DNA of 64,000 bases, from the NCBI RefSeq assembly GCF_051622035.1, contig NC_135357.1, positions 14,445,001 to 14,509,000 on the forward strand, written 5' to 3'. Under the pieces are notes generated by a model. It was not told the DNA's origin, ran no database searches, and saw nothing but the letters and a program-made list of their open reading frames with translations. Made by a program: the position numbers and the translations under genes. Shown one piece after another: positions 1 to 28,351 of the stretch (the stretch's first letter is position 1; each line of letters begins with the position of its first letter). Origin of the DNA: Arctopsyche grandis. Its lineage: Eukaryota > Arthropoda > Insecta > Trichoptera > Hydropsychidae.

Positions 1-1368
1 CTAAAACTGTTTGCGACACCTAGAGACCATTCATTTAACTTTTTTTAGTGTGTATACTTAATGCTCGGTAGCGTCCATATTTATTTATTTATTTATTACA
101 ATTAAGCCAAAATGATAATATTATATTATTACATTATACTCCAAGGCGTCACTATAGCTGAGCATATATATGTACATGTAAAAACAATTAAATGATACAA
201 AAGAATAAAGCATGAAAACAACGTAATGGATAATACAAAAATATTAGAAAAACTATTGGATAAGAGGCAAATTGTCCTCTGAATTGTAATCGTAAGTGAA
301 CCATAAAGGAGGTTTGTAAAAATACACAAACTAACACACACACACACACATGCACATTTTTTCCAGATCATGAAAACGTGATAAGTGATCGATTCTGAGT
401 TCGAATCACAAAACTTCATATATTGTTACTACGTATGTACATAGATAAAGTAATTAAATGAAATATGAACAAATTAAATGTGACAGTCAATAAGGACGAA
501 TGGAAGCGTGCTGTAGAGGCATTCATCCAGTGTTGGATGTTGAATGGCTGTAAATGATGATGATGAAAAGAAAAATCAAAGTACATATATAAAAGTTTTT
601 TATCATCACAATATATGTACATAGACGTCATATACGAGAGACAATAATTGTTAATTTCATATTAAATGAGCTTACGATCATATTACTGCTTTATTTAAAT
701 TGAATTATTCTTTCAAATAGTGATGCGCCGAAGACGAAACTTTTTTAGGATTCACCATTTTTTGATTTTTTTTACTTCGATTATTAGCGATCTTACTCAA
801 TAGTTTGCAAGTACTTTCATAGAAAATGAAGCCGAATAAATAGTCCATAATCAGTAGGTATACATGTACAGTAACTATTTTTTCATTGGCCCTATACAAT
901 TTTTTTTTGACCTAAAGTGATATAGGTTCCATAAAATTTTGGTAAATGGAAAATTAAAGGAAAAATTAATAATAAAAAGCTTGTAAAAATACTTGCAAAC
1001 CTTAAAATTTCCCTTGTTTCCCTAGCGTCATCTCATCTGTAATCTACTTGTCATCTCATCTGTAATCTACCGTCATCTGTAATTTACTTGGATCCTTCTG
1101 CATTCCATATTTTATTATATCTTCTAGCCACGTGTTTTGGCCGTTTCTACTTTTATCTCTTCACTCGTTCTACTACGTCAGCTACCCTCATCATATACTT
1201 CTCGCCTTCATTTATACATACATATGTGTTTCATTTAATATCTTTCTTGTTATACCGAGCATGCAACATTTCATACATTCGGAGCGTACTGAAACGTATC
1301 CATACCAGAGAAATGTAATGATAATAGGCTTTAGGCATCAAAGTTTTGTCAGATTGCGGTATGACTAA
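1..1368. other. AT-rich intergenic DNA, no gene seen
   Basis: No exon with coding character is visible on either strand; the short open frames are low-complexity and lack recognisable domains. The stretch contains a short CA microsatellite at about 334-350 and the non-LTR retrotransposon stub listed separately at 500-566. Confidence 0.6.
500..566 (+). mobile_element. 3' stub of an RTE-type non-LTR retrotransposon
   Basis: The plus strand reads as the last 18 codons of a reverse transcriptase, WKRAVEAFIQCWMLNGCK and a stop, followed directly by a (GATGAT)n tail. The same ending occurs at 62278-62347 as WKRVGEAFIQQWMASGCR. A shared C-terminus plus a simple-repeat tail is what 5'-truncated insertions of one element family leave. 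The clade assignment is from memory of such endings; the kinship of the two copies is seen directly. Confidence 0.6.
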
Positions 1369-1539
1369 CGCCATATTTAATTATTTTCCGCCACAGTCGT
1401 GTTTGGTGTGCATTATACAACTTTTAACAATGCATTTCCCTATCTTGTCAGTAAATATGAACAAATTTTTATCAGATATGTATACGTCGAACACCAAAAC
1501 ATCAAACACGACTGTGGCAGAAAATAATGAAATATGGCG
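1369..1539. mobile_element. Short palindromic MITE
   Basis: Two arms of about 35 bp face each other. The left arm begins CGCCATATTTAATTATTTTC and runs into CCACAGTCGTGTTTGGTG. The reverse complement of the right arm begins CGCCATATTTCATTATTTTC and continues almost identically. About 95 bp of unrelated AT-rich DNA lies between them. I could not find a convincing target-site duplication, so the superfamily is open. Confidence 0.55.
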
Positions 1540-2882
1540 ATAGCCAATATCTCTGAAATCTTAAAACACTGTGACACCTAAAGCCACTACTGTTATTATT
1601 ACATTTCTCTGATTCATACATCATTACTGTCAAACCACCTTAAGTTAAACGAAAACTTTCTTCTGCAAACGCGATAGTAAATACATTCCGTTAGTGAATT
1701 TTCTAGCTAAAATTAACGAAGCTTGGGAAACGCTGATGTAATTCAATCTTGACTATACTATACTTTCCATCTAAGAGGTTATAAAATTCATGACGTGCTT
1801 TTCCTTTCTCTTACAGTGTATACCCACTTGGTAAAATTCTGGCTGCACCGCATAATAGGAGGACGACAACGCTTTTATTATTTGAGATCATATAAATCAA
1901 CTCTACAAAAGCTCACAAACTTTTCTTTTACACCTTCTCAAATATTTTCTATATAATAGACGGTAGCCGATAAACGCATTCAAACAAATCAAATATATAC
2001 TGAAAAATCCTATGTATTTTCCAATAAAATTTATTTCAAATTTAGACACATCAACCTCTTGATTACCAACTATTTGAGAATGTTTAAGTTTTAAAGAATT
2101 CGCGTACTCGTCAACTCCAAAAATAAATGTTTATATCTAAATATAAATGCTTCATAAAGTAAATTTTGAGCCATATAATATATAAACACTTTTCTTAATT
2201 TTTCTGATTAAATAAGAATATTAATACATGTTCATGGGTACATAGGTACTTAGGCATGTACTCAGTTTCGTAAAAAATATAAATAAACAATTCATTAAGT
2301 CATAAAGAGAAATAGCAACCACAACCTAGTATGTTTGATCGCAATCTAACTCTGTAAGAATGACCATATTTTTAGAGTATCAATTTTTTTGCCAGAAAAA
2401 GTTCAAATATAATTTATAATTTAACATGAGAAGACTATCTATAATAGTTACCATAAACAAATCTCTATCACATACACATCTACATTCATTATTAATATGT
2501 GACATTGACAGCCATTCTATGCCTCATTGACTCTCATACACGACGTAAATTTTAACCAACCCAGCGTAAAAAAATAAATAAGTCACAAATAGAATAATGA
2601 AAATTATACTATTGCAAATTTACATTTATATTAAGAAAAAAAAACAGAAAACATTCGACGTTTAATTTCAAAACAGAAAGTGAACTTAGGTTTTTACAGC
2701 GTGTAATGTGTAATTCTATATGATGCTCGTGAGCTAAAAACATTAACAATTACTGTAAATAGATACCGTACATATTTGACACACGACATATCCCTATAAA
2801 CATATGTAATTTTATTCACACATCTTAGGTTTTTTCATCTGCGTAACACAACAAATAGATTAACTGATGAAATTATCTATAC
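1540..2882. other. AT-rich intergenic DNA, nothing recognised
   Basis: No open frame, RNA gene or repeat structure stands out on either strand. Confidence 0.55.
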
Positions 2883-3297
2883 CAGTGGTGTACCGAGGAA
2901 ATCTCCCTGTTTTTATCACCCAGCCTTACTTACGTGTGTGCAAAAAGGTAACAAAAGGACTAGGTTACGTCATACCAAGTCCCCTTGTACCTATACAGTG
3001 GTGTCGCTAGGATTGGTGTTACCTGGTGAGGTAAATCATGGTGTCACCCCTCCCCCCCCCTCCCAACTTAATAAAAAATAATAGGAAAAAATAATAAAAG
3101 TCTTCTTCAGAAGCAGATATGAGACTCTTGGCTTGGATATTCTGAAACATGGCTGCTATTTCCTTGTTGGTACTTGATCTAATCTCTAGTTCAGAATGAA
3201 AATGGTCAATGCATTCAAACATCGCCATCTTGTTTTCTTCTTGTAAAGTGAGTTCAGCGTCCCTTGTTTGCTCCCTTTCAACCACTTTATAACCCAA
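2883..3297 (-). mobile_element. Degraded hAT element with ZMYM-type transposase fragment
   Basis: Two hAT-like termini, CAGTGGTGTACCGAGG at 2883 and AGTGGTGTCGCTAGG at about 2998, sit next to each other. On the minus strand from 3297 to about 3100 there is a fragment reading MFECIDHFHSELEIRSS and onward to a KSLISASEED segment. I recognise this as the kind of sequence found in hAT transposases and zinc finger MYM-type 1-like proteins. The frame then runs into simple sequence, so only a dead fragment remains. Confidence 0.5.
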
Positions 3298-4917
3298 TAT
3301 TTGATCCCTATTGCGATTTCATGATCATCTGATTTTAAAAGCACATGTTTAATTAAATGCTCCACTAGGTGAACGCGCTTCTCTAGTTATCTTCTAGCTT
3401 CTAGTAGTGATTAGTCTTCGGCGGTGGAGCGTGCTTTTAGACCAAAAAATGGGAGTTTTAGGGCTATTTCCAGGAAAGAGGGCAAACTACAAAGCTAGAG
3501 AGCAAAAAAAAACACAGATAAAGTAAAAAAAGGGTCACCATAAAAATGAACAGTGGAGCGCAGGGTCGCGCCGAAGCTTAGTATAATGATAATAATGGCA
3601 ATCTTAGCCACCTTTTGTGCGCAAGCAGAATACTGGCGCGATCACACAGCGAGGGATGCGGCATGCTGTACGTGGGATATGTTTTTTAGATAGTTTTAAA
3701 CATACAAAAAAAGTATGTCATATACGTGGTATCGTGCGGTATATACATCGGACCGTCTATTCATTGGAGCGGTTTCGTTGAAAATCAATAGAATTGTTTA
3801 TACCAATTCGACCCTTCGGACGGAGCTTGACAGTGATAGTTGCCTACAAAAAAGATTTATGACCTGTTGTCATTATATACAATCTCCCACCATTTTCCAT
3901 CTCCCAATATCACGCTTACATACGCACACGGTACGAGAGAGGGAGACAGAGCAGAGCCATCATCAGCAGAGACCAGAACACCGACGACGAAGGAAGACAC
4001 CGTGAGGAAATCCACGCCGACAAACATCACGACATCAGGTGGATTCTCGATTGAGAACCCCTGGCGAATGTTACAACTTGTAACATTCCGTTCGGGTGTG
4101 TTACAAGTAACTTGCAACAGCAAACCACAAGTATACAACAAGACACCCTAAATGCATTTTACAATGTATTATTTCGTATTTTAACTCTCATTTCTTTCGG
4201 CCGCCTGTGTGCTTTGCACACATTTGTACAAACTCTAGATTTCCATTCTTGACCCGTGAACTTTGTTTTGAAGCACTAGCACACGCCATCCTTACAACAC
4301 GATTCCAGTACATACATAGTTCAGGACATCTTATCTAACCAATGAATGATGAATTTTTCTTCAAGTTTGAATAAAACGCATCATTATATAAAAATAAAAT
4401 CACAGAGAAAAATATTAACGTGACCATCCTATATCCATTTAATTAAAACACACCCAATATCATCAGCAGCAAACTTCACTATTCGCTGAATGTTTTATCT
4501 AGGACATTTTTCACGTCAGTATGTAGGTACTTCTCACAAACACTCTGAGAATATACTGTGTAAACATGAACATAACCCGGGTTTATGGAAACTGGTCGTT
4601 GTGTGTGTACTCTGTATGGGAACTTGGGCCAGGCAACCAAGGGTGTAGTAGGCAGATCGATAGAGTTGACGTTGCGGCTGTCGGTCGGCACGCACAGGTC
4701 GTTGTCGTTTATGATTGCGCAATATGTATATTAAAAAAATATGTAATGGAAGTAAACAACCAAGGAAACATACCGAATCACTAATATGTTACAATCGTAA
4801 CCTCAATACCACAACCTAGGTTATCACTTATTATGTTTCGTATCTCTAACGAAATTTGTTTTGTTTTACCTTATAATTTTCAAATTAAAGACTGTTCAGA
4901 CGTAGTTTTACCTCATC
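3298..4917. other. Intergenic DNA with a GC-richer patch, no gene assigned
   Basis: About 3590-4150 is less AT-rich than its surroundings and is open in several frames on both strands, but none of the translations shows a domain. A short palindrome around 4070-4105 (TTACAACTTGTAA) and CpG-rich stretches suggest a transposon remnant, which I cannot place. Confidence 0.4.
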
Positions 4918-5525
4918 CAGTGCCGGTTTTAGGGAGGGGCTAGGTTGGGCGGCAACCGAGGGCGCCAAATAAGTTAGGGCGCCGCTCGATGCGTCAATGG
5001 GGCTTTAAATTTTAAAATTAGAGCGCCAAAATCCATACAAAATTTTAGATTAAAGCGCCAAAGGTGAAATTTTTTTCTAAGGATAGCAGCATAGCTCGGA
5101 CGTTAAGCTTCTGCTTACCGTCAAGAAGAATTGAAAATGAATTTTTCAGAGTATGCTGTTGGTCAGACCTGGATTTGTGACTCCAGGTTGATCGTTTCCT
5201 ATCAGAGTTTGCCAATTTTCTCTGATTTCTTTGTTTAAACGGTTCCCGGAAAAAAATTGGCTAAAAATCCTTCCTACTTACTATGTCACCACTATTTGAA
5301 ATTTGATGGATGTACAATAAAAATTTATGTACAATTCATAGATGTCTCGTTAATTTGCGAGTTTTTTCAGTGTCTCGCAATTCAACGACTTATAATAAAA
5401 AAATGCTGCATTTGTATTTGTAATTGGCCAGGAAGGCGCATTGGGATTTACCTGTAAGGCCTTCCTGGTATATATGTAAAAAAAAAAAATGCCCGAGGGT
5501 GCCATTGGGTGTAAGGCCGGCACTG
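4918..5525. mobile_element. Non-autonomous hAT-type transposon, 608 bp
   Basis: The left end starts CAGTGCCGGTTTTAGGG and the right end finishes GTAAGGCCGGCACTG, giving inverted CAGTGCCGG termini. The flanks are ACCTCATC on the left (4910-4917) and ACCTTATC on the right (5526-5533), an 8-bp target duplication with one change. CAGTG termini and 8-bp duplications are hallmarks of hAT. No transposase is readable. Confidence 0.75.
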
Positions 5526-7128
5526 ACCTTATCACTAGTATTTCGACAATCGTAACTTTATTCATCTTGTTTGTACTGTGTAAAATCAATAATTTAAAAG
5601 TGGCAGGCATTTTAGATAAAACTATGTACATATATTTAATTAAATATAATAAAATTTCTCGTTAATAAGCATTCATAATGGAAAACAAAAACTTTATATT
5701 GTATACAAATAAAATTGTATGCATTAAATTATTCAAAATGCGAAACCAGTAAGATACTACATAAAACATCAGTATTGAAAGTGCATCTTATGGTCTGTAA
5801 GCAGGGTCAACGAGATGGGGGGGTAGGCGGGGTAAAGTTATAGGGCCCCGGACTACTCAAGGGGTTGCATGTCGAGACGTTTGATAATAATATAAATTTA
5901 GAATAATACTTAATATTCCTCTGCATAAAAATACATATATTTATATAATGCTAAATGTTTATTATTTTTCGATCCACGCATTATTTGTGTCCATGTGAAA
6001 TTGTACCTGTTATACAACACATTCCTATTCAATTAATTTAAAAAATAGCAACCAAAATATATGTATTTTTTTAATAGTTCTGATAGATTTTTCGCATATT
6101 AAAAATATATCTATGTATAAGATCTTTTGTATTAGTTTGTCATAGCGCCCGGAATTATTTTTCTCTTGGTGGCCTTGTCTGTAATTGTGGTTTACTCGAT
6201 ACTGTTAAAAATAGACCATTATTCTTACATGTAATAATGGTATTTCAAAAATAGTAAAATCAAGTTCTTGTGTTATTACTATTTGTATATGTGAATTAGG
6301 AAATGCAAGGTTGATTTTTTTTATTTATTAATTCATTTATTTAATACAGATTTCTTTCATATTTACTTAATTTACATAGGATTCTTTATCTGAGTATTTT
6401 TAACATACAAATGTGTTCTTAAAACAAAATCTTACAGTTAATTAAAGCATTTTTATCATGGCTAACATTTCATGTAGCCATATTTTCAGTAAATACACAA
6501 ATTTTTACACATTAACAATATTATATATTTATATATACGTGTATATATAATATAATACAATACTGTACACATACATATATTTCATAACATGTATCTATAA
6601 TATATATATGTATGCAATATTTTGTATATATGTATTTGTATATAAACATAGTCTATATAATTTTCTACATCTACACAATCCACATGTATGTAGATCGCAT
6701 ATTTATAAATAAATATATGTTTTATTTCATTTTAACCCAATATAAAACCTTAGATCACACACAACTCCAATAATTTATGAATCTTGAATTTAAACGTGTA
6801 AATAATTTGAATTTTGACGAAATTTTTCAACTATAATTGAATATTGCATTCTTTTTCGCCCATAATATCATAAATATATTCAAATTATGTATGTTCTAAG
6901 CAGATATTTATTAAATGTAAGTATTACATACTTGATTATATGACACATTCAATGACGAGTGTATCTGAAAGGTCTTTTTTACAATGTGAGGAAATATATT
7001 CTATAATATTATATTATTTTTACCCTTAAATTCACAATTTTTTACACATATTCAATGTATAAATAAATACACATCATTAAGTGCAATGAATTTCTGAAAT
7101 TTTTATATTTATACCAATTTGACATTAA
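5526..7128. other. Very AT-rich intergenic DNA
   Basis: Only low-complexity AT DNA is visible, with many TACATA/TATGTA runs. A purine-rich CAGGGTCAACGAGATGGG at about 5801 could be one transposon end, but no partner end was found. Confidence 0.5.
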
Positions 7129-7446
7129 CCCATTGCGGCGTTTTGCCAATTATTTTTTCGTTGTATTTTTTCAACTGCAAGTATGTATAATCCTACTATA
7201 TTTTGTAGCAAAACTACCAACATACATACATACATATACATACAACCTATACAAATATATAAATTTCCATGAAATATATTTTAAAATACATACACCAATA
7301 ATGTTTAACGTTTCGTATCATACTAATGTTTTGTTTAAATGCTATTTTAAATACATACATTCAAAAAACATCAAAGAACATTCATACAAAATGTAAAATG
7401 CGTTCATACTGACCGTGTTTCAATTTTTTTAAACACCGTCAATGGG
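7129..7446. mobile_element. piggyBac-like MITE, 318 bp
   Basis: The element is bounded by TTAA on both sides (7125-7128 and 7447-7450). It starts CCCATTGCGGCG and ends CCGTCAATGGG, so the outer CCCATTG is inverted. TTAA duplications are diagnostic of piggyBac-type insertion. Only AT-rich filler lies inside. Confidence 0.55.
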
Positions 7447-9937
7447 TTAATAGTTTATGATTTTTATATAAATCCACACATGTATAATATATAATTAAAT
7501 AAACATTTAAAATAATTATTGTTTTTGCAATGTGGAATAAGATTACAATTTGTGTAAATCATGTGTTGGACGATATTTAGTATGTATTAATTTTAATGTG
7601 TGACGTTTATATTTGTACATTTTCTTTTTTCGCACAACATTCAACCGAAAAAGAATATTTCCGAATACAATTCATAAATTAACATTAAATATATTTGTGT
7701 ATGGCAACCTCTTTGAGCACACAACCCTCTATGCTGCTGGATAAATTTACTAACATAAATAATAAAATATATTTGTACATAAGGATTTCAAAATATAACA
7801 TTGTTCATAATTCACGTCTGCATATGTATGTATAAATAATTTTACAAACTAAAATATGTAATATAATATACCTATATAAAAAATAAACATGTACATAACG
7901 CATTTTATTAAGCATTGCAATTTTTCTGATGAGTTTTTTTTATATAGATATTGCCTCTTCGTATCTTGCAATTTTTTCAATTATAAATATGTATGTATTA
8001 TATTTGTGCAAACATTTTTTATAATTTTCCTCTGCAAACAACATACATACATATAACAATAAATGATTTATATCATAATATACATATGTACATATGTATG
8101 AATCTCCGAAGTTACTATCACAAAATTATATTGTAATAATAATAAATGTTATTGTATCTACTTCTGATTTGTGTGTTTCGCAGTAAACTACAAGTACATA
8201 TTGTGATATTACTAATATGTACTACAAAAACGTTCATAATTTAATACATTCCAGCAAATATTAGATAAATTATACATCTATCTAATATCAACCCAGCAAA
8301 ATGACGATTTTATTAATTTGGTATGTTTTATTTATCATATTAAAGATAATTTTATAAAACTGTCTATATTTAAACTAACACAAATAATCAAATCATTCAA
8401 TTCATCTTTATAATTTTCCAATATTCACATGTAATGCTTTTTATATTAAGAAATACATATACATAGTGCAGGGACATATAATATGTATGTGGAAACCAAA
8501 AGTGTATTTATAATTTTTTAGAGAATGTGCGTGATTAATTTTTAGTCACTGTAAAAATATTATTGGAAGTTATATGTATTTAAAGTAGCTTATGCACATT
8601 TTTTTATTTTTTATTTTTAGACATACATATTCAAATATCAATAAATACATATATTTCATTCTTAGCTAGTGTATAAGCTCTTGTTCAATAACTTTCCAGT
8701 TGCATATATATATACAGAATGAATTGTTGTTAACATGGCAATGGTTTAAATAATAGAAAATAAATATAATACTGTTATTATACAATATTTATGAAGCGAT
8801 GATGAAAAAGACTAACAATAAATAAACAAAATAATATAAAATAAGCTCTTACTGTTATATAATTTGCAATAACGTCAATGTTTTAAATTGTCACAAATCA
8901 ATATGCATGTTACATCGACAAAATAGCGATACAATATTTTGACATTTTATATTGTTGATTTTTTAAGTATTTTTTACCCTGTTTCACACTACCATTATGT
9001 CAAACGAATATGTAATTATAATAGTATCTTTAGAGTATATTTTGTAATATATCATATTAATGGATATATCATCATTTTTATTTCATTTACGTATGACTTT
9101 TACACCTACTGTTATAAATATTTTATTTTATAGACAACACAGAATATTTTGCAGTGGTGCCAATTAAATTAACAAAAATTTACTTTATATTATACATATA
9201 CATATATCATATAATGGATTCTTGTCACAACCAGATCCAGTATATTATTCACAATTTCAAAGCCATTATTATTTCTTTTTTTTATTGGGAATGGAAATTT
9301 TAATTCACACAGAACATGGAATGCTCAAAATAAAATTAAACGCATACATATTCAATATTTTTGTAGTATTTTTTGTATGTCAGTAAATATTAAACAGTTA
9401 ATTTCCTATTAAAGTTTCTTTTTTCAGTCAATAATTTTTTGCGAGAAATATTATACAAATAACACTTGCAAAAATATTGCTTATGTATTATATAAATGCT
9501 TCAACTGAAATGTAAAATAACTTTTTTTAAATCCGTTAAATAGTTAGCAATTAACTCATGTATCACGTGAATATGAAGGCTAATAAGTATCAGCCAATAT
9601 AAATCCATCATTTTTATACACAATACAAATTATCAATATTACTTGTATAATAAAAATAAAGTATGTATGTACATATATAAAAGACTTTATATAGATATAC
9701 TATATGACCCAAAATAAAAGCATTTCTCTATACAAACAATATAAAATCAAACACTGAATAAATTTTTATCAGATTTTCAATAAGTTACACAAACAACACC
9801 CATTTTATAGTTTTTTTTTTTTCATTTACATACATACATAATTGTTCTATGATAATAAAAATAAACAGTTTTGAAAAGGGTCACTCCATGTATATATTAT
9901 ATATAATTTTGTATAACATTAAGCACCATCACAATTT
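7447..9937. other. AT-rich DNA including the presumed Alk 3' UTR
   Basis: There is no coding signal. Because Alk ends at 9938 on the minus strand, its 3' untranslated region must occupy the upper part of this stretch. Several TTTATT motifs (AATAAA on the minus strand, for example near 9284) could serve for polyadenylation; I cannot choose between them. Confidence 0.5.
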
Positions 9938-25163
<15,226 letters not shown>

Positions 25164-25960
25164 TTGGGGCTCACCTAAGCGTCGGCACTGGACCAGAAGC
25201 GAATTCGCGACGCATCTCCTCGAACATATTGTACGAGATTTGGCATCCTCTTATTGTCACTGCTGGAAAATCGATGTTTCAGTGGACGAGGCACGTGCGT
25301 TCGGAGACGGGGTTGAGAAAATCCGTGAACGGCAATCGGAAGACGACCTTGCCGACGGTCATCTGCTCGCTGAATTTTCCGACGAGATCGGCGTCGCGAC
25401 GCCCCAGCTTCAATGTTCCACATCCATTCGGCCTTTATCCAATGGCCGCACAAATGGCGCACTGTGTACAAACGTGTGGCACACACATTCGAAATGTACG
25501 CGCGTATGTCGCGTCGCGCACATGAATATCCCGACGGTGTCTTGCCAATTTTCCGCCGGCTTATTGCGTACCGGATGGATGGAAAAACATAGATTTTCGT
25601 TCGGGAGGAAAAATAGGTGAGGTCTCAGTGCGCGCGCGTGTATGCGTGCGTTGCGCGTACAGTCGGGTCGGTTTTTGAGTGCGCATTTAGCGCCTCCTGG
25701 CGGGAGGCTGCGACACTAGCGGCGGGGGATGAACGCCCGGGATGAACGACAAACAATCTCGACCGACCGATTTTTCCCATTTAATTTTTTCGTATATCGG
25801 ACGCGATGCAGGACGATCGCTATACCGCAGACGACAGAGACGCGCTCGAGAACGTCGACAGATTTCCACGCTGTACCAAAATAACGGCCACCGATTTGCA
25901 GGGGCGGTCAATCTTTTCTTCCATACCTCACGTTTTATCATCATCCCCTCTACGCACCCT
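25164..25960 (-). promoter_or_regulatory. CpG-rich Alk 5' region with an upstream ORF
   Basis: This stretch is far richer in CG dinucleotides than the flanking DNA and lies directly upstream of the Alk start at 25163. It is therefore the likely promoter and 5' leader. On the Alk strand an ATG at 25423 opens an 82-codon frame whose TAG (25177-25175) ends 11 nt before the Alk ATG. I see no clear TATA box. The transcription start cannot be fixed from sequence alone. Confidence 0.45.
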
Positions 25961-26054
25961 TTCCTATACTTTCCCTAATCTAATTGAATAAAACTTTAGC
26001 ATTGGTATTGTATAGAAGCACTTACTTACTTACAGTCACATACATACTTACTGG

Positions 26055-26848
26055 CAGTGGCGGATGAAATAAATGGGGGGCTCCATTTCGCATTTGAAAT
26101 TTCAGGCCCTCATTTCAGTAAAAAAAATGCTATCATCATTTTTTACCATACTTTTCAGTAAATGGTTTTACAAACCCATATTTTTTTTATTTGTTTACTA
26201 CTAGTGTTTTTACCCGGCTTCGCTCGGTATTTGTAATATAAACCGCTTAAACATGGCCGATATAATCTACTATATAATTTCAAAAGAGACTTTGTATATA
26301 AGTATTGTTGGTTGGGAATTTCTAAAACAAATCAAAATTTCAACTTTTTGAGTCGATTTGTTTTCGATTCAAATAAATTTAATAAAAAAACAAATGAATA
26401 TTTACTATTAGATTCGCCATGTTTACGCTGTTTATATCACAAATACTCAGCGAAGCCGGGTAAAACAACTAGTAGTAAATATTTTATTAAAAAAAAATTT
26501 CATTAGTTTTATTTTATTTAAATTTATTTGATTTGTTTTATTTTATTTAAATTTATTTGATTAATTTTATTTTATTTAAATTTATTAGAATATTCATGTT
26601 ATTTTTTCATGTAATTTTCGGGTGCCAGATATTCCGTGATCGAGATTTTAATGACATTTGCGAGATCGCTTTTTGCGGAATAATCACCGAACGATATTCG
26701 GTGGCCCTTACGGCATACACTCTGAGTTGATGAAGACTCGAAAAATGAACTCGTACCAAAATATTAAGATTAGGAGTGGGGGTAGACGGTTTCGTCGGCT
26801 CATCCCATGAATCTCACGCATACACGCGTACTTGGCCCGTAAACCGTC
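26055..26848. repeat. Mosaic of transposon scraps and a 28-bp tandem repeat
   Basis: A hAT-like terminus, CAGTGGCGGATGAAATAAATG, starts the block. About 26200-26265 reads TTTTTACCCGGCTTCGCTCG and recurs at about 34980 in the Tudor intron, a retroelement tail motif; its mirror lies at 26450-26475. About 26507-26586 is a tandem repeat of a unit near 28 bp (TTTTATTTTATTTAAATTTA). About 26617-26700 is a partial, inverted copy of the GGTTCGGTGATTA MITE family. No coding sequence is seen. Confidence 0.5.
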
Positions 26849-27065
26849 CAGTGGTGGCTCATCAATATGGGCTGTGGGTCTACAGCTCTTCCAGTACAAT
26901 ACATATGCACGCTATTTTTTTCGTTCATATGGGCTGCAGTCCTTCCAGTATAGTACATATGCATGCTATTTTTGTTTGCACTTCGTCACCGATATGGTCA
27001 ATGAGCTACTACAGATCGACTAACCTCTGCAGCCCCCCACTATGAATTCTCACGAGCCGCCACTG
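26849..27065. mobile_element. hAT-type MITE, 217 bp
   Basis: The element starts CAGTGGTGGCTCATCA and ends ACGAGCCGCCACTG. It is flanked by a perfect 8-bp duplication AAACCGTC (26841-26848 and 27066-27073). It also contains a direct repeat of about 55 bp around TCCAGTATAGTACATATGCA. Termini and duplication length identify hAT. Confidence 0.8.
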
Positions 27066-27432
27066 AAACCGTCTAACCCCATTCCTAATCTTAATGCTTT
27101 GATACATACGAGTTCATTTTTTTTGAGTCTTCATCAATTCAGAGTTTGTGCCGTAAGGTGGACCCAACCACATTATAGTACTCTAATTTAAACCTTAGAC
27201 CGCCAAATTTCCTGAAAAGGGTTGTTTTTTCTTTGTATTTTTACTATCCAAAGCAGTGCGAGCAGTTCGACTTATGAATACATAAATCAATACAAAGTGC
27301 CTAAAATCTTTTTCTGCAAAAGCATTCGCGTTTTATTCCGAGTTTAGTGCCAATTAGTAACAATTTAGTACCGATCTTATGTTAATTCAATTACATGTGT
27401 ATGTAAAAAAGGTTATAATACATGTTGCATTT

Positions 27433-28283
27433 TCAACAATCTAGATGGGAGTGACGATTACATTTTATATGAAGAAGAAAATGTACCTCTTTTGTTTTTT
27501 TTTTTACTTTTCCTTTCAATTCTGCTCCAAATATATAGGCCGCATTATATTCGGGATAATACTGCAATTTGAAGTGTTTGGTAATTCTAATATTTTTAAT
27601 GTGAGCTGTTTTCCACTGGTTGCCGATTCCTGAACATCCAGGCATCGCGGCGCTGCGACGGAAAGCTGCGGAACTAGCCGCCGCCACACGGACCAAAATA
27701 ATCGTTATTTTCCGGGAGCCACAGGTTTGTCCCTGCGTGCGCGGGTCGCGGGACATCATCTACCATAAAACAATCAAGCACATCACTCTACTTCAATTTT
27801 AACTATTCCCTCCAAGAAACTCCAAATGGACGATCGATTTGTCTTGCTATGAATTCTTTCATTTGACATTTTGAAAGGTCACAAGTTCACAAGTTCACAG
27901 GTTGACAAGTTCACAAGTAAATGATTTTATTGCCCGTGTACACCAATATTTCGCAAAAGAATAGGAAAATTTGAAAGACTTCTGCAGGTTTTAATATACA
28001 TACATAAGTACAAACAATGTACATATATTTTATAGCTAAACCAAATAAACTTTTTTAAAACTATTGAACTTTTAATACCTTCATTCAAAATCATGTCTGT
28101 ATAAACTTCAAATCGCATAACAACGATTAATATAAAAACAGAGTTTGAAAATTGCGCCACTTCATCGGTAGACACATAGAGCGGTGGACCGAATACGAAA
28201 ATAACTTTTTGCCAGTAAGTAATACGTACTGGTTGCTGAGGTTCGGTTATTACTAGAGGTAGGATAGTTACAGTGCTATCCAT
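27433..28283 (-). CDS. Candidate two-exon gene, function unknown
   Basis: Unrecognised and weakly supported. A minus-strand ATG at 28283 opens a frame (MDSTVTILPLVITEPQQP) that meets a donor CCA|GTACGT after 18 codons (28283-28230). An acceptor at 27733 (GCACGCAG) leads in the same phase into a 99-codon frame (27732-27433) with a CpG-rich start and a PGCSGIGNQWKT segment, ending in a lysine-rich stretch. Together they would give 117 aa. I recognise no domain. Alternatives are chance open frames or a CpG-rich non-coding first exon. Confidence 0.15.
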
Positions 28284-28351
28284 TGTTCAGCAAACCTTTA
28301 ACAATGCATTTACAACCTTTGAACAATACACGGCCCCCTCAGGCTCCTGTA

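Noticed and set aside
3715-4151. Overlapping open frames of about 100 codons on both strands
   Set aside because: They share a GC-richer stretch with few stops and show no domain or splice struct. A transposon remnant is more likely than a gene.
5801-6200. A hAT insertion starting CAGGGTCAACGAGATGGG
   Set aside because: No matching inverted end or 8-bp duplication could be found downstream, so a single CAGGG start is not enough.
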